Source: an uncultured Bacteroidota bacterium
GTDB taxonomy: Bacteria; Bacteroidota; Bacteroidia; Bacteroidales; 4484-276
Assembly: GCA_903944895.1 (NCBI GenBank)
Contig: CAJATL010000138.1
Location: forward strand, 1 to 34,474
Direction of reading: 5' to 3'
Length of the DNA stretch: 34,474 bases
The notes beneath the pieces are model-generated. The model did not search any database, was not told the origin of the DNA, and saw only the letters and a list, made by a program, of their open reading frames with translations. Below, one piece after another: positions 1 to 8,308 of the stretch (the first letter of the stretch is position 1; every line of letters starts with the position of its first letter). The position numbers were made by a program, and so were the translations under genes.

Positions 1-3000
1 GCACCGCCCGGGGCATTGCTCCAGGTTGTCCAGTAATCGCGGCCCATGGCGTTGGCCTGCTGGGCTAATTTTTGTCCGGAGGTATAGTCTTCGTAGGTTT
101 CCCATGCGCTGCTGGTGCTTCCGCCGCCTGTAATTACAGCCACTACCGGGCCTGCCATTACCGAAGTTCCTTCGGTATAAACGGCACAAACCTGATAACT
201 GTAAGTTCCTGCTGCCAGATCCATGTCGCCGTAACTCAGGGTTGCAATCTGCTGGGCAATCATGGTTCCGTCGCGGTAAACATTGTAGCCTAACAAAGCA
301 TCTGTTGCCGGGGCTGTCCAGGTTAACATCACATCGTTATCGCTAACCGAGGCTGCCAGGTTTTGTGGTGGGTTGAGCGTGGCACCGCCTTCGATGATTA
401 CAACATAATCTTCAATTTCTCCATAAGTAGCGCTGCCGCAAGGTGTTGGTGCGGTGCTGTAAGTCATCCTTATTCTCATCCGGTATGAGCCACCCTGCTG
501 ATTTGCTGGAGCTGTAATATTTCCGGTAAATGATGCACCTGTTCCGCCAACATTGGTCAACTGGTATTGTTCGCCGGCGTCGGTAAAATCTTTATTAAGG
601 TTCCAGTCCACCCAAACATAAACGATATCGCTGGCCCATGGAGTGCCGTTTGTGATGGTAATTGGTTTTGCAACGCCTGCTTCGAGGATGGTTGTAATAT
701 TTGTATAATTGGCAACGCCTCCCTGCCATCCGCTGCTGTTGCTGATGGTTCCTATTACTACTTTCGAAATGTATTCGTCTTCGGTTGTTGTGGAAGCTTC
801 GCAATAATCAGCAAACGAAATGCTCATCACATCCTGTTGGGTGATGCCCATATTGGCAGTCAGATTTATGGTGAGTTGCGAAATATGGCCAGGAGGTGTA
901 TTTGCTGCAGCCGAAACTACATAGTTCGCTGTGGCTGTGGCTGCTGGTATAAGATTTCCAAATGTTTGTGCAGTGGTGGTACTAACTGTAATATATTGAT
1001 CGGTAGTTGTAAGTAACCCCATCACTGCATAAGCGCTGGCTGAACCACTATTTTCGATAGCTAATGTCATGGTAGCAGTTTCGCCCGGATCGAGGAAACC
1101 ATTATTATTTCCGGTTGGATCACTGATTGTGTATTGCAGAAATTCGAGTGCTGGTGCATGGCCGGTTATCGAAAGATAGCTGATCCAGGTATCGGTCCCG
1201 TTTGTTGATGAAAGCTCAAGACTTACAACATGGTTATCCGGAATATTCTGGGCTACTGTTAATGCAAATGCATTATTCACTGTTGCTGTAGCATTTGGCT
1301 GGATATTTCCAAAGTTTTCGGAATTGTCGGTGATTGTAACAAATTCATCTGTTGTGGTCGCAGTTACATTTACATTGTTGGCAACTGTAACACCTACATT
1401 TTTCATTGTTACATTTAGTAAAATGCTTTCGCCATAATCCATCATGCCGTTGTTATTTCCGCTTGCATCGTTTACGGTGTATTCGATTCCTACAACGTAA
1501 GGTCCTGATGGAGGAATTACGTCAACGGTAGCTTCGTAACGGTAGTAATTTTGTTTTGTAACGGTTACGAGCATTTGGTTTGGTGGAAGCTGTGGCTGAA
1601 TTGTAACGCTGGTGGCACCGCCAACACTTGTTGCTGTTCCGATAATCTGTCCGTTAACTGTGAGTGCAATAAATGCACCGGCATCAGCAACAACGGTAAA
1701 TGTTGATTCACCACTATAAAGGATAGGATTATGGTTGATGGCCATATTTTGTGGCACTTCGCTGTAAACCTGTGTAAAGGCATCGCCATGATGGTGGAAA
1801 AGATTGTAGGTAACCTCTTTGTCACCGGTATTATATGGCCATGATGACTGCTGGAGGAAGTATTTTCCTGCTGAGTTTCCAAATGCAGGAAGTAAGCCTC
1901 TGGTCTGTACTGGCATTCCATAAGCTGGCATGAATTCAGGATACATGTTGTCGAATAAACCCCAAACGTAAACATCATTAACAAACGAATACGAAACTTC
2001 TGATGCGGCGATAAGGCCGAGTGCACCTGAGTTTTGTCCGTTATAAGTGTAACGGTGGAATTTTTCGGCAAAAACCTCGCTGCTGTAATTGTATTTTCCG
2101 GTAAGACAGTTAATGGATAAAACAAAACAAAGGTCGGTATTGGTAAGACCACTGATGCTGCTTGAAGTATAGGCTGGTTCGCCCCAGCCTTGTTCAAATC
2201 CGTGATCCCTGTGCTGAAGCATGAAAGCTCCTGCGTTGAGGGCGGCATTTACCTGAGCCGGAGTTCCCCCACTCCATCCACCTAATTCGGCAGGGCTTTG
2301 TGGAATATAACCAAGACCGTTAGGTCCAAAATAGTTCACAACAGTGTTGGTGTTGGTGGCGGTTGACCAAATCGAGCCTGGTGTTCCCTGATAAACGGCA
2401 TTTACGCGAACTGGTTCTTTGCCCTGATCTCTCCAGAATCCACCTACAACTTCAGAGCAAATCTGGAACCAACGTTCCGTCTGCCAGCCAAGCGCTGTAA
2501 TTGGTTTGTGATAAAAATCAGGATTTGTTGGTGGCGAAGTTTCATAATTGATGGCTTTCGATACCATGGTTTGAAGATGCGTTGCATTTTGTGCAGTCAT
2601 CCTGGCAAAAACCATATCGGGCATATCGTTGTTGTTAACATCTGCAAAGATATTATCCGAAACACAATAGCTGTCCCAGATTGGTGAAGTGATGGTTGTG
2701 TTGGCATCTGTTCCGTAATCAGCCATCAGGAGCACGGCTACCGGTGGAATATCCCAGCTATTGTAAGCGTTGTTGAAATAATTTTCAAGAATGGTTGGCG
2801 TGTTTCCGCCTATTTCGGCAAGAGTAACGATTCCAGTATAAATTCCTTGTTTGGTTCTGAAAGCTTTGATTTGTTCGGCATAAGGTGTCCAAACTGCACT
2901 GTTGGGAACCACGATCAGGTATTCGTAACCTGTTAAATCGCGGCTACCGGCATCAGCGTAACGCGAATCATAGTCAATTTGAGGAAGCGATTCATAATTG

Positions 3001-3680
3001 AGAACAGCATCCATAATAATCGGGTCGAACAAGCGGCTGCGAAGACGGTCTTCGCCAAATTGTCCGGTGCCACCTTCAAATGTAACTTCAATTTCCACAT
3101 CGCGGTAAATGGTGAGTTTTTTTGTTACCGGGTTGTATTGAAATGGGGTTATCCCAACCATTACAACATCAACTCCCCTGATCGAGGTAATTTCGGATAA
3201 CTGGAAAGGTTGTGATGGATAAACTGCATCGGTGGTGTAAATTTTTTGATTTTTTGGGTACTTCAGTGGTCCTTTGTCGGTATCGAGCGGAATTTCAAAT
3301 GCAGGGGCTATGTTAACATCCGAAATCGTTTCGGTGCGATAGCTTCTTACATTTAAAACTGCTTTGGCTCCCTTTGGAACCGCGATATAACGGCTCATTC
3401 CCGGCAAGTCAGGAAAACCTGCATCGTTGGGAAGATAAACTCCTGGTAGGAGGATGTTTTTCATGGCAACCCCATCGATGTTGTTTTCAACAAGATCGAA
3501 GTATTCGATCGAAAAATTAAGTTTTACTCCGGCAGTGGACTGACTTTGCAACGAAATGCCGGGGTTTCCCCAGGTATCATTGTACTGGTAAGTCTGTGCC
3601 TGGAGGGTAGTCAGCGTGAACAGCAGCGCTGCAAGCATGACAAGCTTTCCTGGTCTCGATAAAATTGTAAATAAGTTCAT
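1..3680 (-). CDS. Gingipain-like C25 cysteine peptidase, T9SS-type secreted, partial (C-terminus off window)
   Basis: Open for 1226 codons from an ATG at 3680 to the left edge with no stop, so the C-terminus is missing. The N-terminus is a signal peptide with a hydrophobic stretch at about residues 14-27 ending LQAQ. A propeptide-like region follows, then a C25 (gingipain family) domain at about residues 240-600. His493 in QHRDHGFEQGWGEP and Cys525 in SINCLTGKYN match the gingipain catalytic His and Cys. Two similar beta modules with the pattern NNNGxxDxGE begin near residues 727 and 847. They are followed by a GEVED-like domain (VWVDWNLNKDFTDAGE), a FN3 domain near 1097-1180, and the start of another beta domain (WETYEDYTSGQKLAQQA). 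Family knowledge: such proteins cross the outer membrane by T9SS and degrade or process proteins outside the cell. The sorting domain is expected beyond the window. Peptide specificity cannot be read from the sequence. Confidence 0.9.
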   Translation of the reverse strand, partial: MNLFTILSRPGKLVMLAALLFTLTTLQAQTYQYNDTWGNPGISLQSQSTAGVKLNFSIEYFDLVENNIDGVAMKNILLPGVYLPNDAGFPDLPGMSRYIAVPKGAKAVLNVRSYRTETISDVNIAPAFEIPLDTDKGPLKYPKNQKIYTTDAVYPSQPFQLSEITSIRGVDVVMVGITPFQYNPVTKKLTIYRDVEIEVTFEGGTGQFGEDRLRSRLFDPIIMDAVLNYESLPQIDYDSRYADAGSRDLTGYEYLIVVPNSAVWTPYAEQIKAFRTKQGIYTGIVTLAEIGGNTPTILENYFNNAYNSWDIPPVAVLLMADYGTDANTTITSPIWDSYCVSDNIFADVNNNDMPDMVFARMTAQNATHLQTMVSKAINYETSPPTNPDFYHKPITALGWQTERWFQICSEVVGGFWRDQGKEPVRVNAVYQGTPGSIWSTATNTNTVVNYFGPNGLGYIPQSPAELGGWSGGTPAQVNAALNAGAFMLQHRDHGFEQGWGEPAYTSSSISGLTNTDLCFVLSINCLTGKYNYSSEVFAEKFHRYTYNGQNSGALGLIAASEVSYSFVNDVYVWGLFDNMYPEFMPAYGMPVQTRGLLPAFGNSAGKYFLQQSSWPYNTGDKEVTYNLFHHHGDAFTQVYSEVPQNMAINHNPILYSGESTFTVVADAGAFIALTVNGQIIGTATSVGGATSVTIQPQLPPNQMLVTVTKQNYYRYEATVDVIPPSGPYVVGIEYTVNDASGNNNGMMDYGESILLNVTMKNVGVTVANNVNVTATTTDEFVTITDNSENFGNIQPNATATVNNAFALTVAQNIPDNHVVSLELSSTNGTDTWISYLSITGHAPALEFLQYTISDPTGNNNGFLDPGETATMTLAIENSGSASAYAVMGLLTTTDQYITVSTTTAQTFGNLIPAATATANYVVSAAANTPPGHISQLTINLTANMGITQQDVMSISFADYCEASTTTEDEYISKVVIGTISNSSGWQGGVANYTNITTILEAGVAKPITITNGTPWASDIVYVWVDWNLNKDFTDAGEQYQLTNVGGTGASFTGNITAPANQQGGSYRMRIRMTYSTAPTPCGSATYGEIEDYVVIIEGGATLNPPQNLAASVSDNDVMLTWTAPATDALLGYNVYRDGTMIAQQIATLSYGDMDLAAGTYSYQVCAVYTEGTSVMAGPVVAVITGGGSTSSAWETYEDYTSGQKLAQQANAMGRDYWTTWSNAPGG

Positions 3681-4009
3681 GTGAAATTTGATTTAGTTAC
3701 TAAAAATTAATTATCTGATTTAAAATACTTTAAATGTAAAATAATAAATTAACGCTAAAATTCGGAGGCGTAAAAGTAGGAAATTATTTTACATCAAAGA
3801 AAATGTGCAGTGTTTTAAATCCCGAAATAGTTAGCTGTTAAATACATGGGTTAAAAAATGTCGCATTTTTAAGGGGTTTCAGTCTTATCGAAAATGGATT
3901 TAAATTGCGGGGCATCTTCCTGGTGAAAGTAATTTCTTTCAAAAATTAAATTCTGCATTCAGTTTCAGATGAATTATTCATACTTTTGTAATCCAGGATC
4001 ATCATTATT
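3681..4009. other. Divergent intergenic region between the C25 peptidase and the DivIC/FtsB-like gene
   Basis: About 330 AT-rich bases between two divergent genes. The rightward gene has a promoter-like TACTTTTG just upstream. For the leftward peptidase no exact TAnnTTTG was found; the nearest is TACTTTTA on the minus strand near 3770-3777. No coding potential or strong hairpin was seen. Confidence 0.6.
3981..3988 (+). promoter_or_regulatory. Bacteroidota -7 promoter element for the DivIC/FtsB-like gene
   Basis: TACTTTTG matches the Bacteroidota consensus TAnnTTTG and lies 22 bases before the ATG at 4010. No good TTTG -33 box was found at the usual spacing. Confidence 0.5.
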
Positions 4010-4330
4010 ATGCTGAATAAATTGAAACATATTATTACCAACCGGTTCACGCTCATATTTTTGGCGTTTGTAGCCTGGATGGCTTTTTTCGACCAGAATA
4101 ACATGTTGAGACAATTGAAACTTTCAAAGGAACTCGACATAGCCAGGCAGCAGGAACAATTCTATCAAAACGAAATTTCAAACGATAGCCTTGCAGTATT
4201 TCAGCTTCAGAATGACCTCAAGGCTGTCGAAAAATTTGGCCGTGAAAATTACAACATGAAAAAAGATGATGAAACCATTTTTTTAATCGTCAGGGATACG
4301 GTTAAAAAGCAAACCGACATTCAAAAATAG
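4010..4330 (+). CDS. DivIC/FtsB-like septum formation initiator family protein
   Basis: A 106-residue bitopic membrane protein. It has a short basic N-terminus, one membrane span at about residues 13-29 (FTLIFLAFVAWMAFF), then a polar helical region (about 31-85) that should form a coiled coil. It ends in the short conserved-looking segment KFGRENYNMKKDDETIFLI. Size, layout and the xREx(Y/F)xM(K/R)xxxE-like segment fit the FtsB/DivIC family, which sits in the divisome with FtsL and FtsQ/DivIB. Inference: it is the cell division protein of this organism. It stands alone, 111 bases ahead of the Uma2 gene and with its own promoter-like element, so it is probably not co-transcribed in any obligate way. 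Confidence 0.8.
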   Translation: MLNKLKHIITNRFTLIFLAFVAWMAFFDQNNMLRQLKLSKELDIARQQEQFYQNEISNDSLAVFQLQNDLKAVEKFGRENYNMKKDDETIFLIVRDTVKKQTDIQK

Positions 4331-4412
4331 GGTCGCAGTGTTGTTTTACATCTGATTGTGTGAGCGGAACTGATGTTATTTTTGTCCCCATTCAGCAACT
4401 TTCCAGAATCCT

Positions 4413-4420
4413 TATCTTTG
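4413..4420 (+). promoter_or_regulatory. Bacteroidota -7 promoter element for the Uma2 gene
   Basis: TATCTTTG fits TAnnTTTG and lies 21 bases upstream of the ATG at 4442. It falls inside the alternative upstream reading-frame extension starting at 4373, which argues for the 4442 start. Confidence 0.5.
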
Positions 4421-4441
4421 TCAAAATTAAAAGCGAAAATC

Positions 4442-5032
4442 ATGGATCCGTTGAACTTAGACCTCAGTAAACGTTACAATTACGCTGACTATCTTACTTG
4501 GATGGACGATGTGAGGCGTGAATTATTTGATGGTGTTATCAAATTAAAGACCCCGGCACCTTCGTCAAAGCACCAGGAAATATCCTTTAATTTGTCCGGA
4601 TTGCTAAGAAACTATCTGATTCATAAAAATTGCAAGGGATTTGCTGCACCTTCCGATGTCCGTTTTCCAAAAGACAAAAAAAATAAAGATGATAAGCAGG
4701 TTTACACCGTCCTGCAGCCCGATCTTTATATCGTTTGTGATTTATCTAAAATTGATGCCCGTGGCTGCCTCGGCGCACCCGAATTAATCATCGAAATTGT
4801 ATCTCCAAAAAACCCAAAGCGCGATTTGAAGGATAAGTTTGAAATCTATCAGCAACACGGTGTTCGGGAATACTGGATTGTAAATCCAAACGACGAAAAT
4901 GTGAATGTGTTTGTTTTGGATGAAAACGGGAAATTTCAACTTGTTGGCATGTACGCCGAAGACGATAAAATCCCGGTAAATATCTTCAACGGTGATTTGA
5001 AAATTGATCTGACTGAGGTTTTTGTTCCTTAA
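4442..5032 (+). CDS. Uma2 family (DUF820) putative endonuclease-fold protein
   Basis: 196 residues. The motif order is that of Uma2/DUF820: an N-terminal YADYLTW...ELFDGVI segment, then SSKHQEISFNLSGLLRNYL, a VLQPDLYIV strand with the conserved Asp, PELIIEIVSPKNPKRDLKDK with Glu and Lys, and YQQHGVREYWIVNP. The D...ExV...K pattern is the PD-(D/E)XK-like core of this family. Family knowledge: Uma2 proteins are abundant in cyanobacteria, Chloroflexota and Bacteroidota, often in many copies, and their biological role is not settled. The start at 4442 is preferred over 4373 because a -7 promoter element sits between them. It converges with the YoeB gene at 5145 with only about 110 bases between. 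Confidence 0.85.
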   Translation: MDPLNLDLSKRYNYADYLTWMDDVRRELFDGVIKLKTPAPSSKHQEISFNLSGLLRNYLIHKNCKGFAAPSDVRFPKDKKNKDDKQVYTVLQPDLYIVCDLSKIDARGCLGAPELIIEIVSPKNPKRDLKDKFEIYQQHGVREYWIVNPNDENVNVFVLDENGKFQLVGMYAEDDKIPVNIFNGDLKIDLTEVFVP

Positions 5033-5144
5033 AATATCTTGAATATCCCTTTCAACAAAAAGTGAAAATACCGGTGAATGAATCAGGCCGCTCAAATTTC
5101 GATGAATTTGCCAGTTCTTGTTTTAAAGATACCTCGATCAGAAT

Positions 5145-5417
5145 TTAAAAATCTTCATAATGGCCACCAATTGCAAAAATGTGGATGGCGGTTTCATCGG
5201 ATTTATAAATCAACCGATCGTATTGTGAGAGTTTTCGTGACCAGAATCCCGCCAATTCATATTTTAATTGCTCTGGTTTCCCGATACCTTTTTCAGGGTT
5301 TTCTCTTTGCATTTCTTTGAGAATCCTGCAGAGGTTTTTGTGAATCACCTTGTCTCTGGTTCTTAAATCTTCATAAACTTCCCAGGTATTTCCTTCAAAT
5401 ACGATTGATCTCATCAA
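5145..5417 (-). CDS. yoeB: YoeB/Txe family mRNA interferase toxin
   Basis: 90 residues, the usual YoeB length. The C-terminal half carries the family features: GKPEQLKYELAGFWSRKLSQYDRLIYK, which supplies the Glu and Arg of the RelE-fold active site, and a C-terminal HIFAIGGHYEDF with the conserved His-Tyr. Family knowledge: YoeB cleaves mRNA at the ribosomal A site and is neutralised by YefM. The gene overlaps the 3' end of the upstream antitoxin by 23 bases, which supports translational coupling. Two adjacent ATGs (5417 and 5414) could start it. Nothing in the sequence suggests it is inactive. Confidence 0.9.
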   Translation of the reverse strand: MMRSIVFEGNTWEVYEDLRTRDKVIHKNLCRILKEMQRENPEKGIGKPEQLKYELAGFWSRKLSQYDRLIYKSDETAIHIFAIGGHYEDF

Positions 5418-5667
5418 GCTGCTCCTGATTTGGTTTAAAACCGCTGTTATTTTGATAGGTTACCAATGATTCAGCAACCTGGCTCATCAATGAATTGTTC
5501 CGGAGAACATACAAAGTTTCCTGTTCCCGCTCCCAGTCTTCGGCACTCACGATTATAAAATCTCTGCCCGAACGGCGGTTTACCCTGATTGCCTGATGTT
5601 CGTCAATCACTTTATCGACAAATGTTTTGATGTTTGCCCTGAATTTATTTACTGATAGTTCAAGCAT
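5395..5667 (-). CDS. yefM: YefM/Phd family antitoxin
   Basis: 90 residues. The N-terminal Phd/YefM DNA-binding fold is visible (LSVNKFRANIKTFVDKVIDEHQAIRVNRR, then FIIVSAEDWE). The C-terminal half (LRNNSLMSQVAESLVTY onward) matches the segment that wraps the toxin. It precedes and overlaps the YoeB gene. Family knowledge: YefM binds its own promoter as a repressor, with YoeB as co-repressor. Consistent with that, a TGTAC...GTACA inverted repeat lies 27-45 bases upstream of the start, over a -7 promoter element. Confidence 0.9.
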   Translation of the reverse strand: MLELSVNKFRANIKTFVDKVIDEHQAIRVNRRSGRDFIIVSAEDWEREQETLYVLRNNSLMSQVAESLVTYQNNSGFKPNQEQLDEINRI

Positions 5668-5689
5668 GATTTTTTGATTTGAATTTTTA

Positions 5690-5712
5690 CAAATGTACTA
5701 TAAACTGGTACA
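5690..5712 (-). promoter_or_regulatory. yefM-yoeB promoter and TGTAC/GTACA operator
   Basis: On the minus strand, 5697-5690 reads TACATTTG, a -7 element. TGTAC (5694-5698) and GTACA (5708-5712) form an inverted repeat overlapping its upstream half. The TGTACA core is known from the E. coli yefM-yoeB operator, so binding here by YefM would block the promoter. The operator role is inferred from the motif and its place. Confidence 0.6.
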
Positions 5713-5804
5713 TCAGAATTTTATTTTCTATTAAAATACAAAACGTCCAAAATTTAAAAAAGATGAGGGAAAAAATCAGGTTTTTGTATTTTGTGATTTT
5801 GGTT

Positions 5805-6021
5805 TTAGCATTTTTTCTCCCCAATCTTAAAACTCAAAGCCCCCGTTGGGCAGGCATCCACACATTCGGCGGCGGTATTGGTGAGCGCTTCCTTTAAGGT
5901 TTGGTTAAACGGAATGTCAATTTTGAGGTTGAAGCCGCGGCCGATAAAAGTAAGTCCGGTAAGTTCCTTTTTTCCGGTAGTGATATCCACGCAGAGGCCG
6001 CATTTGATGCACTTTTCGGGT
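5805..6021 (-). pseudogene. Detached 3'-end copy of the StnA-like gene (ferredoxin domain fragment)
   Basis: Bases 5819-6021 align without gaps to 6638-6840, the 3' end of the StnA-like gene, with 20 differences in 203 bases (about 90% identity). The reading frame is open from PEKCIKCGLC to a stop at 5805 and keeps all five cysteines of this end. Only two residues differ within the aligned block, plus two at the very C-terminus. There is no upstream part and no ATG, only GTG near 5990, so it is most likely an unexpressed remnant. It begins 19 bases after the HicA stop codon, so HicBA sits exactly between the intact gene end and this copy. Confidence 0.85.
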
Positions 6022-6040
6022 ATTTTAATGATTTAAAATA

Positions 6041-6262
6041 TCACAGTTTGTTAAATTCTTCGACGCTGATTTGGGCTTGTTGTAAAAGTTTTCGCAGCAA
6101 ACCTACTCCGAGTTCTTTGTGTAATGGTACAGCCAGCGTGTAGAGATAACCATCTTTTAACAACATAATATGGGAGCCCTTTTGCCTTGCAATGAGCCAA
6201 CCAGCCTTCTGAAACTTAGCAACGGCTTCAGAACCGGAGCATAATTTCAATTTGCTGTTCAT
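6041..6262 (-). CDS. hicA: HicA family mRNA interferase toxin
   Basis: 73 residues with the double-stranded RNA-binding-like fold of HicA. Features: KLCSGSEAVAKFQKAGWLIARQ, the catalytic His in QKGSHIML, the strand YTLAVPLHKELGVGLLRKLL, and the closing QAQISVEEF. Its ATG overlaps the stop of hicB by four bases (ATGA), so the two are translationally coupled. Family knowledge: HicA degrades mRNA independently of the ribosome. Antitoxin-before-toxin order (hicB then hicA) is the reverse of the E. coli order but is found in many genomes. The stop codon is 19 bases from the duplicated gene fragment. Confidence 0.9.
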   Translation of the reverse strand: MNSKLKLCSGSEAVAKFQKAGWLIARQKGSHIMLLKDGYLYTLAVPLHKELGVGLLRKLLQQAQISVEEFNKL

Positions 6263-6480
6263 ACTTCAACAGCGATTCTTTTGTGAAAGTGCTTTTTTGA
6301 ACCTGTTAAAGGATGTTTGTTTTTTTCGTTCATTACTTCCAACCACAATTCAACGGCTTCCTTGATGTTCAATTCTGCTTCTGCAAGCGTTTCTCCCTGC
6401 GAAAAACAGCCTGGTAAGGCAGGCACTTCGGCTACAAAATAGCCGGTTTCGTCTTTTTCGATGATTACTTCCAATTTCAT
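6259..6480 (-). CDS. hicB: HicB family antitoxin
   Basis: 73 residues showing the partial RNase H fold of HicB: VIIEKDETGYFVAEVPALPGCFSQGETLAEAELNIKEAVELWLEV. The PALPGCFSQG(D/E)T motif is diagnostic. The C-terminal tail is short and basic, with no obvious added helix-turn-helix or ribbon domain, so autoregulation may depend on the complex with HicA. It lies upstream of and overlaps hicA. A -7 promoter element lies about 57-64 bases upstream. Confidence 0.9.
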   Translation of the reverse strand: MKLEVIIEKDETGYFVAEVPALPGCFSQGETLAEAELNIKEAVELWLEVMNEKNKHPLTGSKKHFHKRIAVEV

Positions 6481-6536
6481 CTTTTCGATATTTAGTTTTC
6501 TTGAAAATTAAGATGCAACTTGCGTTTTTCTGACTA

Positions 6537-6544
6537 CAAATTTA
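6537..6544 (-). promoter_or_regulatory. -7 promoter element for hicBA
   Basis: The minus strand reads TAAATTTG, fitting TAnnTTTG, in the short gap between the end of the StnA-like gene and hicB. It suggests hicBA has its own promoter and does not depend on read-through. Confidence 0.45.
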
Positions 6545-6623
6545 TTTCTCTTAAATGGATTATTGGGAATTTTCTTTTTGATGCGTATGAAAGCCATTTA
6601 AAAAGATGAAATAGAGAATTATT

Positions 6624-8201
6624 TCAACCTTTCTCTTCCCCAATCTTAAAACTCAATGCCCCCGTCGGGCAAGCATCCACACATTCGGCGGCAGTTTTGG
6701 TAAGCGCTTCATTTAAAGTTTGATTAAACGGAATATCAATTTTTAGGTTGAAGCCGCGGCCGATGAAAGTTAATCCGGTCAACTCCTTTTTTCCGGTGGT
6801 GATATCAACGCAAAGGCCGCATTTGATGCACTTTTCGGGTTCGTAAACCACGGTTTCGTGCTGGAAATGTTTTTCGAGAAGCTTGCGTTCGCCGGAAGAA
6901 TATTTCCTTCGATCAATTTCGTATTCGGCTGAATATTGCCGGAGTTTGCAACTTGCAGGTTTCCGGCAGTCACAGTGCAGGCAGCGCTTTGCTTCGCTGA
7001 TGGCTTCCTCCGAAGAAAATCCTTTGCTTTCTCCTGCAAAGGGAAAAATCCGTATACCTGCCGATGATTCTTTTAAATATTCCGAAACCTCGGTGGGTTG
7101 CAGTTTTCCAAACTTTGAATTGAAAAATGGTTCTGGTTTCGAAATCGTTCCTTTTAAAAATCCATCCACCGACAAAGCAGTTGCTTTTCCTTGTGCCACC
7201 GAAGTTACAGCCATTTTAAGCGACTTCACTGAACTGCCACAGGAAAAAACTCCTTTTCGGGATGTTTCAAAAGTTCCTGGTTTTACTTCGATTCCGGATT
7301 TGGATAATCTGATTCCAAAAATGTCTGCTTGTTCGGGATTGACAAGTCCTGTGGCCAAAACAACGGCATCAAATTTTGGGATGATTTCCTGTTCAAAAAA
7401 TTCCTTTGTGATGGGATATTTTAACCTGAATTCCGCGCCATAGTTTTGGATAAGTCCAATTTCGTGGTCTAAAACTGATTCGGGAAGTTCTTTGTCAAGC
7501 GCGGAATAACGAAGGGTTCCGCCGGCTTTTTCATTTTTATCAAAAAGGACACATTCGTGGCCTTGTCTGAGTAAATAAAAAGCACACGAAAGCCCGGCGG
7601 GGCCAGTGCCAATGATGGCTACACGTTTTCCGGTCTTTTTATTTTTGGTTGGGAAAAATGAAGTTTCATTTCCGGCATCTTTGGCGGCGGTAAATTTCTT
7701 AAGCTGGCAAATTGAAACGGCCTCATCAACCTGGGTGCGGCGACAAACCTTTTCGCAGGGGGCAGGGCAGATGTAGCCGAGGATAAAAGGCAAAGCAATT
7801 TCCTGTTTAACGATTTCGAGTGCTTTGGCAAAATCGCCACCGGCAATCAGCCTGTTCATCAGCGGAATATCCATAAAAGCCGGGCAGGCCATCCGGCAAG
7901 GTGCTTCGCAATCGCCAACGTGGTCGCTCATTAAAAGTTCGAGGGCATCTTTACGGGAATTGATGACATCTTCATCCACCGTTGAAATTTCCATATTTCC
8001 GGAAACCCGCATCGCACATGACGGAAAAAGGTTTCCAGATTTCAAATCTTTAACCAGGCAAATCATGCACGAAGGATGGTTCTGATGCCCGTTTTTGTAG
8101 CACATCGAAGGGATTTCGAAGCCAGCCGAACGCGCCGCTTGCATCACGGTGGTTTCGTGCGGGACTTTTAAAGTAATGCCATCTATTTTTATTTCGACCA
8201 T
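6624..8201 (-). CDS. StnA-like FAD/FeS oxidoreductase (2Fe-2S + GltD-like + ferredoxin), transhydrogenase subunit
   Basis: 525 residues in three parts. (1) Residues 1-75 are a NuoG/HydA-type [2Fe-2S] ferredoxin with C34, C45, C48 and C62. (2) Residues 95-350 resemble GltD/NfnB: clusters in GDCEAPCRMACP (C98, C102, C106) and C145/C149/C153, the dinucleotide-binding GTGPAG at 198-203, and ATG at 284-286. (3) The C-terminus holds more cysteines (CLHCDC at 407-412) and a ferredoxin domain with C458, C461, C464, C507 and C511. This layout is that of StnA of the Sporomusa-type Nfn transhydrogenase, an NADP(H)-reacting subunit working with NuoE/NuoF-like partners. It follows the fused StnC-StnB-like gene by 107 bases. 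No hydrogenase H-cluster motifs are present. Its 3' end is duplicated beyond hicBA. It could alternatively serve a formate or other dehydrogenase not in the window. Confidence 0.75.
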   Translation of the reverse strand: MVEIKIDGITLKVPHETTVMQAARSAGFEIPSMCYKNGHQNHPSCMICLVKDLKSGNLFPSCAMRVSGNMEISTVDEDVINSRKDALELLMSDHVGDCEAPCRMACPAFMDIPLMNRLIAGGDFAKALEIVKQEIALPFILGYICPAPCEKVCRRTQVDEAVSICQLKKFTAAKDAGNETSFFPTKNKKTGKRVAIIGTGPAGLSCAFYLLRQGHECVLFDKNEKAGGTLRYSALDKELPESVLDHEIGLIQNYGAEFRLKYPITKEFFEQEIIPKFDAVVLATGLVNPEQADIFGIRLSKSGIEVKPGTFETSRKGVFSCGSSVKSLKMAVTSVAQGKATALSVDGFLKGTISKPEPFFNSKFGKLQPTEVSEYLKESSAGIRIFPFAGESKGFSSEEAISEAKRCLHCDCRKPASCKLRQYSAEYEIDRRKYSSGERKLLEKHFQHETVVYEPEKCIKCGLCVDITTGKKELTGLTFIGRGFNLKIDIPFNQTLNEALTKTAAECVDACPTGALSFKIGEEKG

Positions 8202-8247
8202 TTTATCTGATGATTTAAACAGGGCTGTATTTTATTGCCCGGTTATT

Positions 8248-8280
8248 AAACCTAACAGGTTTTGAAAACCTGGTAGGTTT
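8248..8280. repeat. 33-bp intergenic palindrome inside the transhydrogenase operon
   Basis: Two 16-base arms around a single G: AAACCTAACAGGTTTT and its near reverse complement AAAACCTGGTAGGTTT, with one mismatch. It lies between the two transhydrogenase genes. The outer arms recur at 28565-28610, so it is probably a copy of a dispersed REP-like element. As RNA it would form a hairpin that could affect mRNA stability or the ratio of the two subunits. Confidence 0.7.
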
Positions 8281-8308
8281 TAATCCATGATGCTTCTTAA
8301 TATCATTT

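Noticed and set aside
72-1016. Rightward open frames opposite the C25 peptidase
   Set aside because: They lie antisense to a well-supported peptidase gene and show low-complexity, Cys/Gly-rich translations without motifs.
5805-6480. Integrase-mediated element around hicBA
   Set aside because: The duplicated gene end is suggestive, but no integrase, recombinase or att-like core could be seen, so no mobile element is called.
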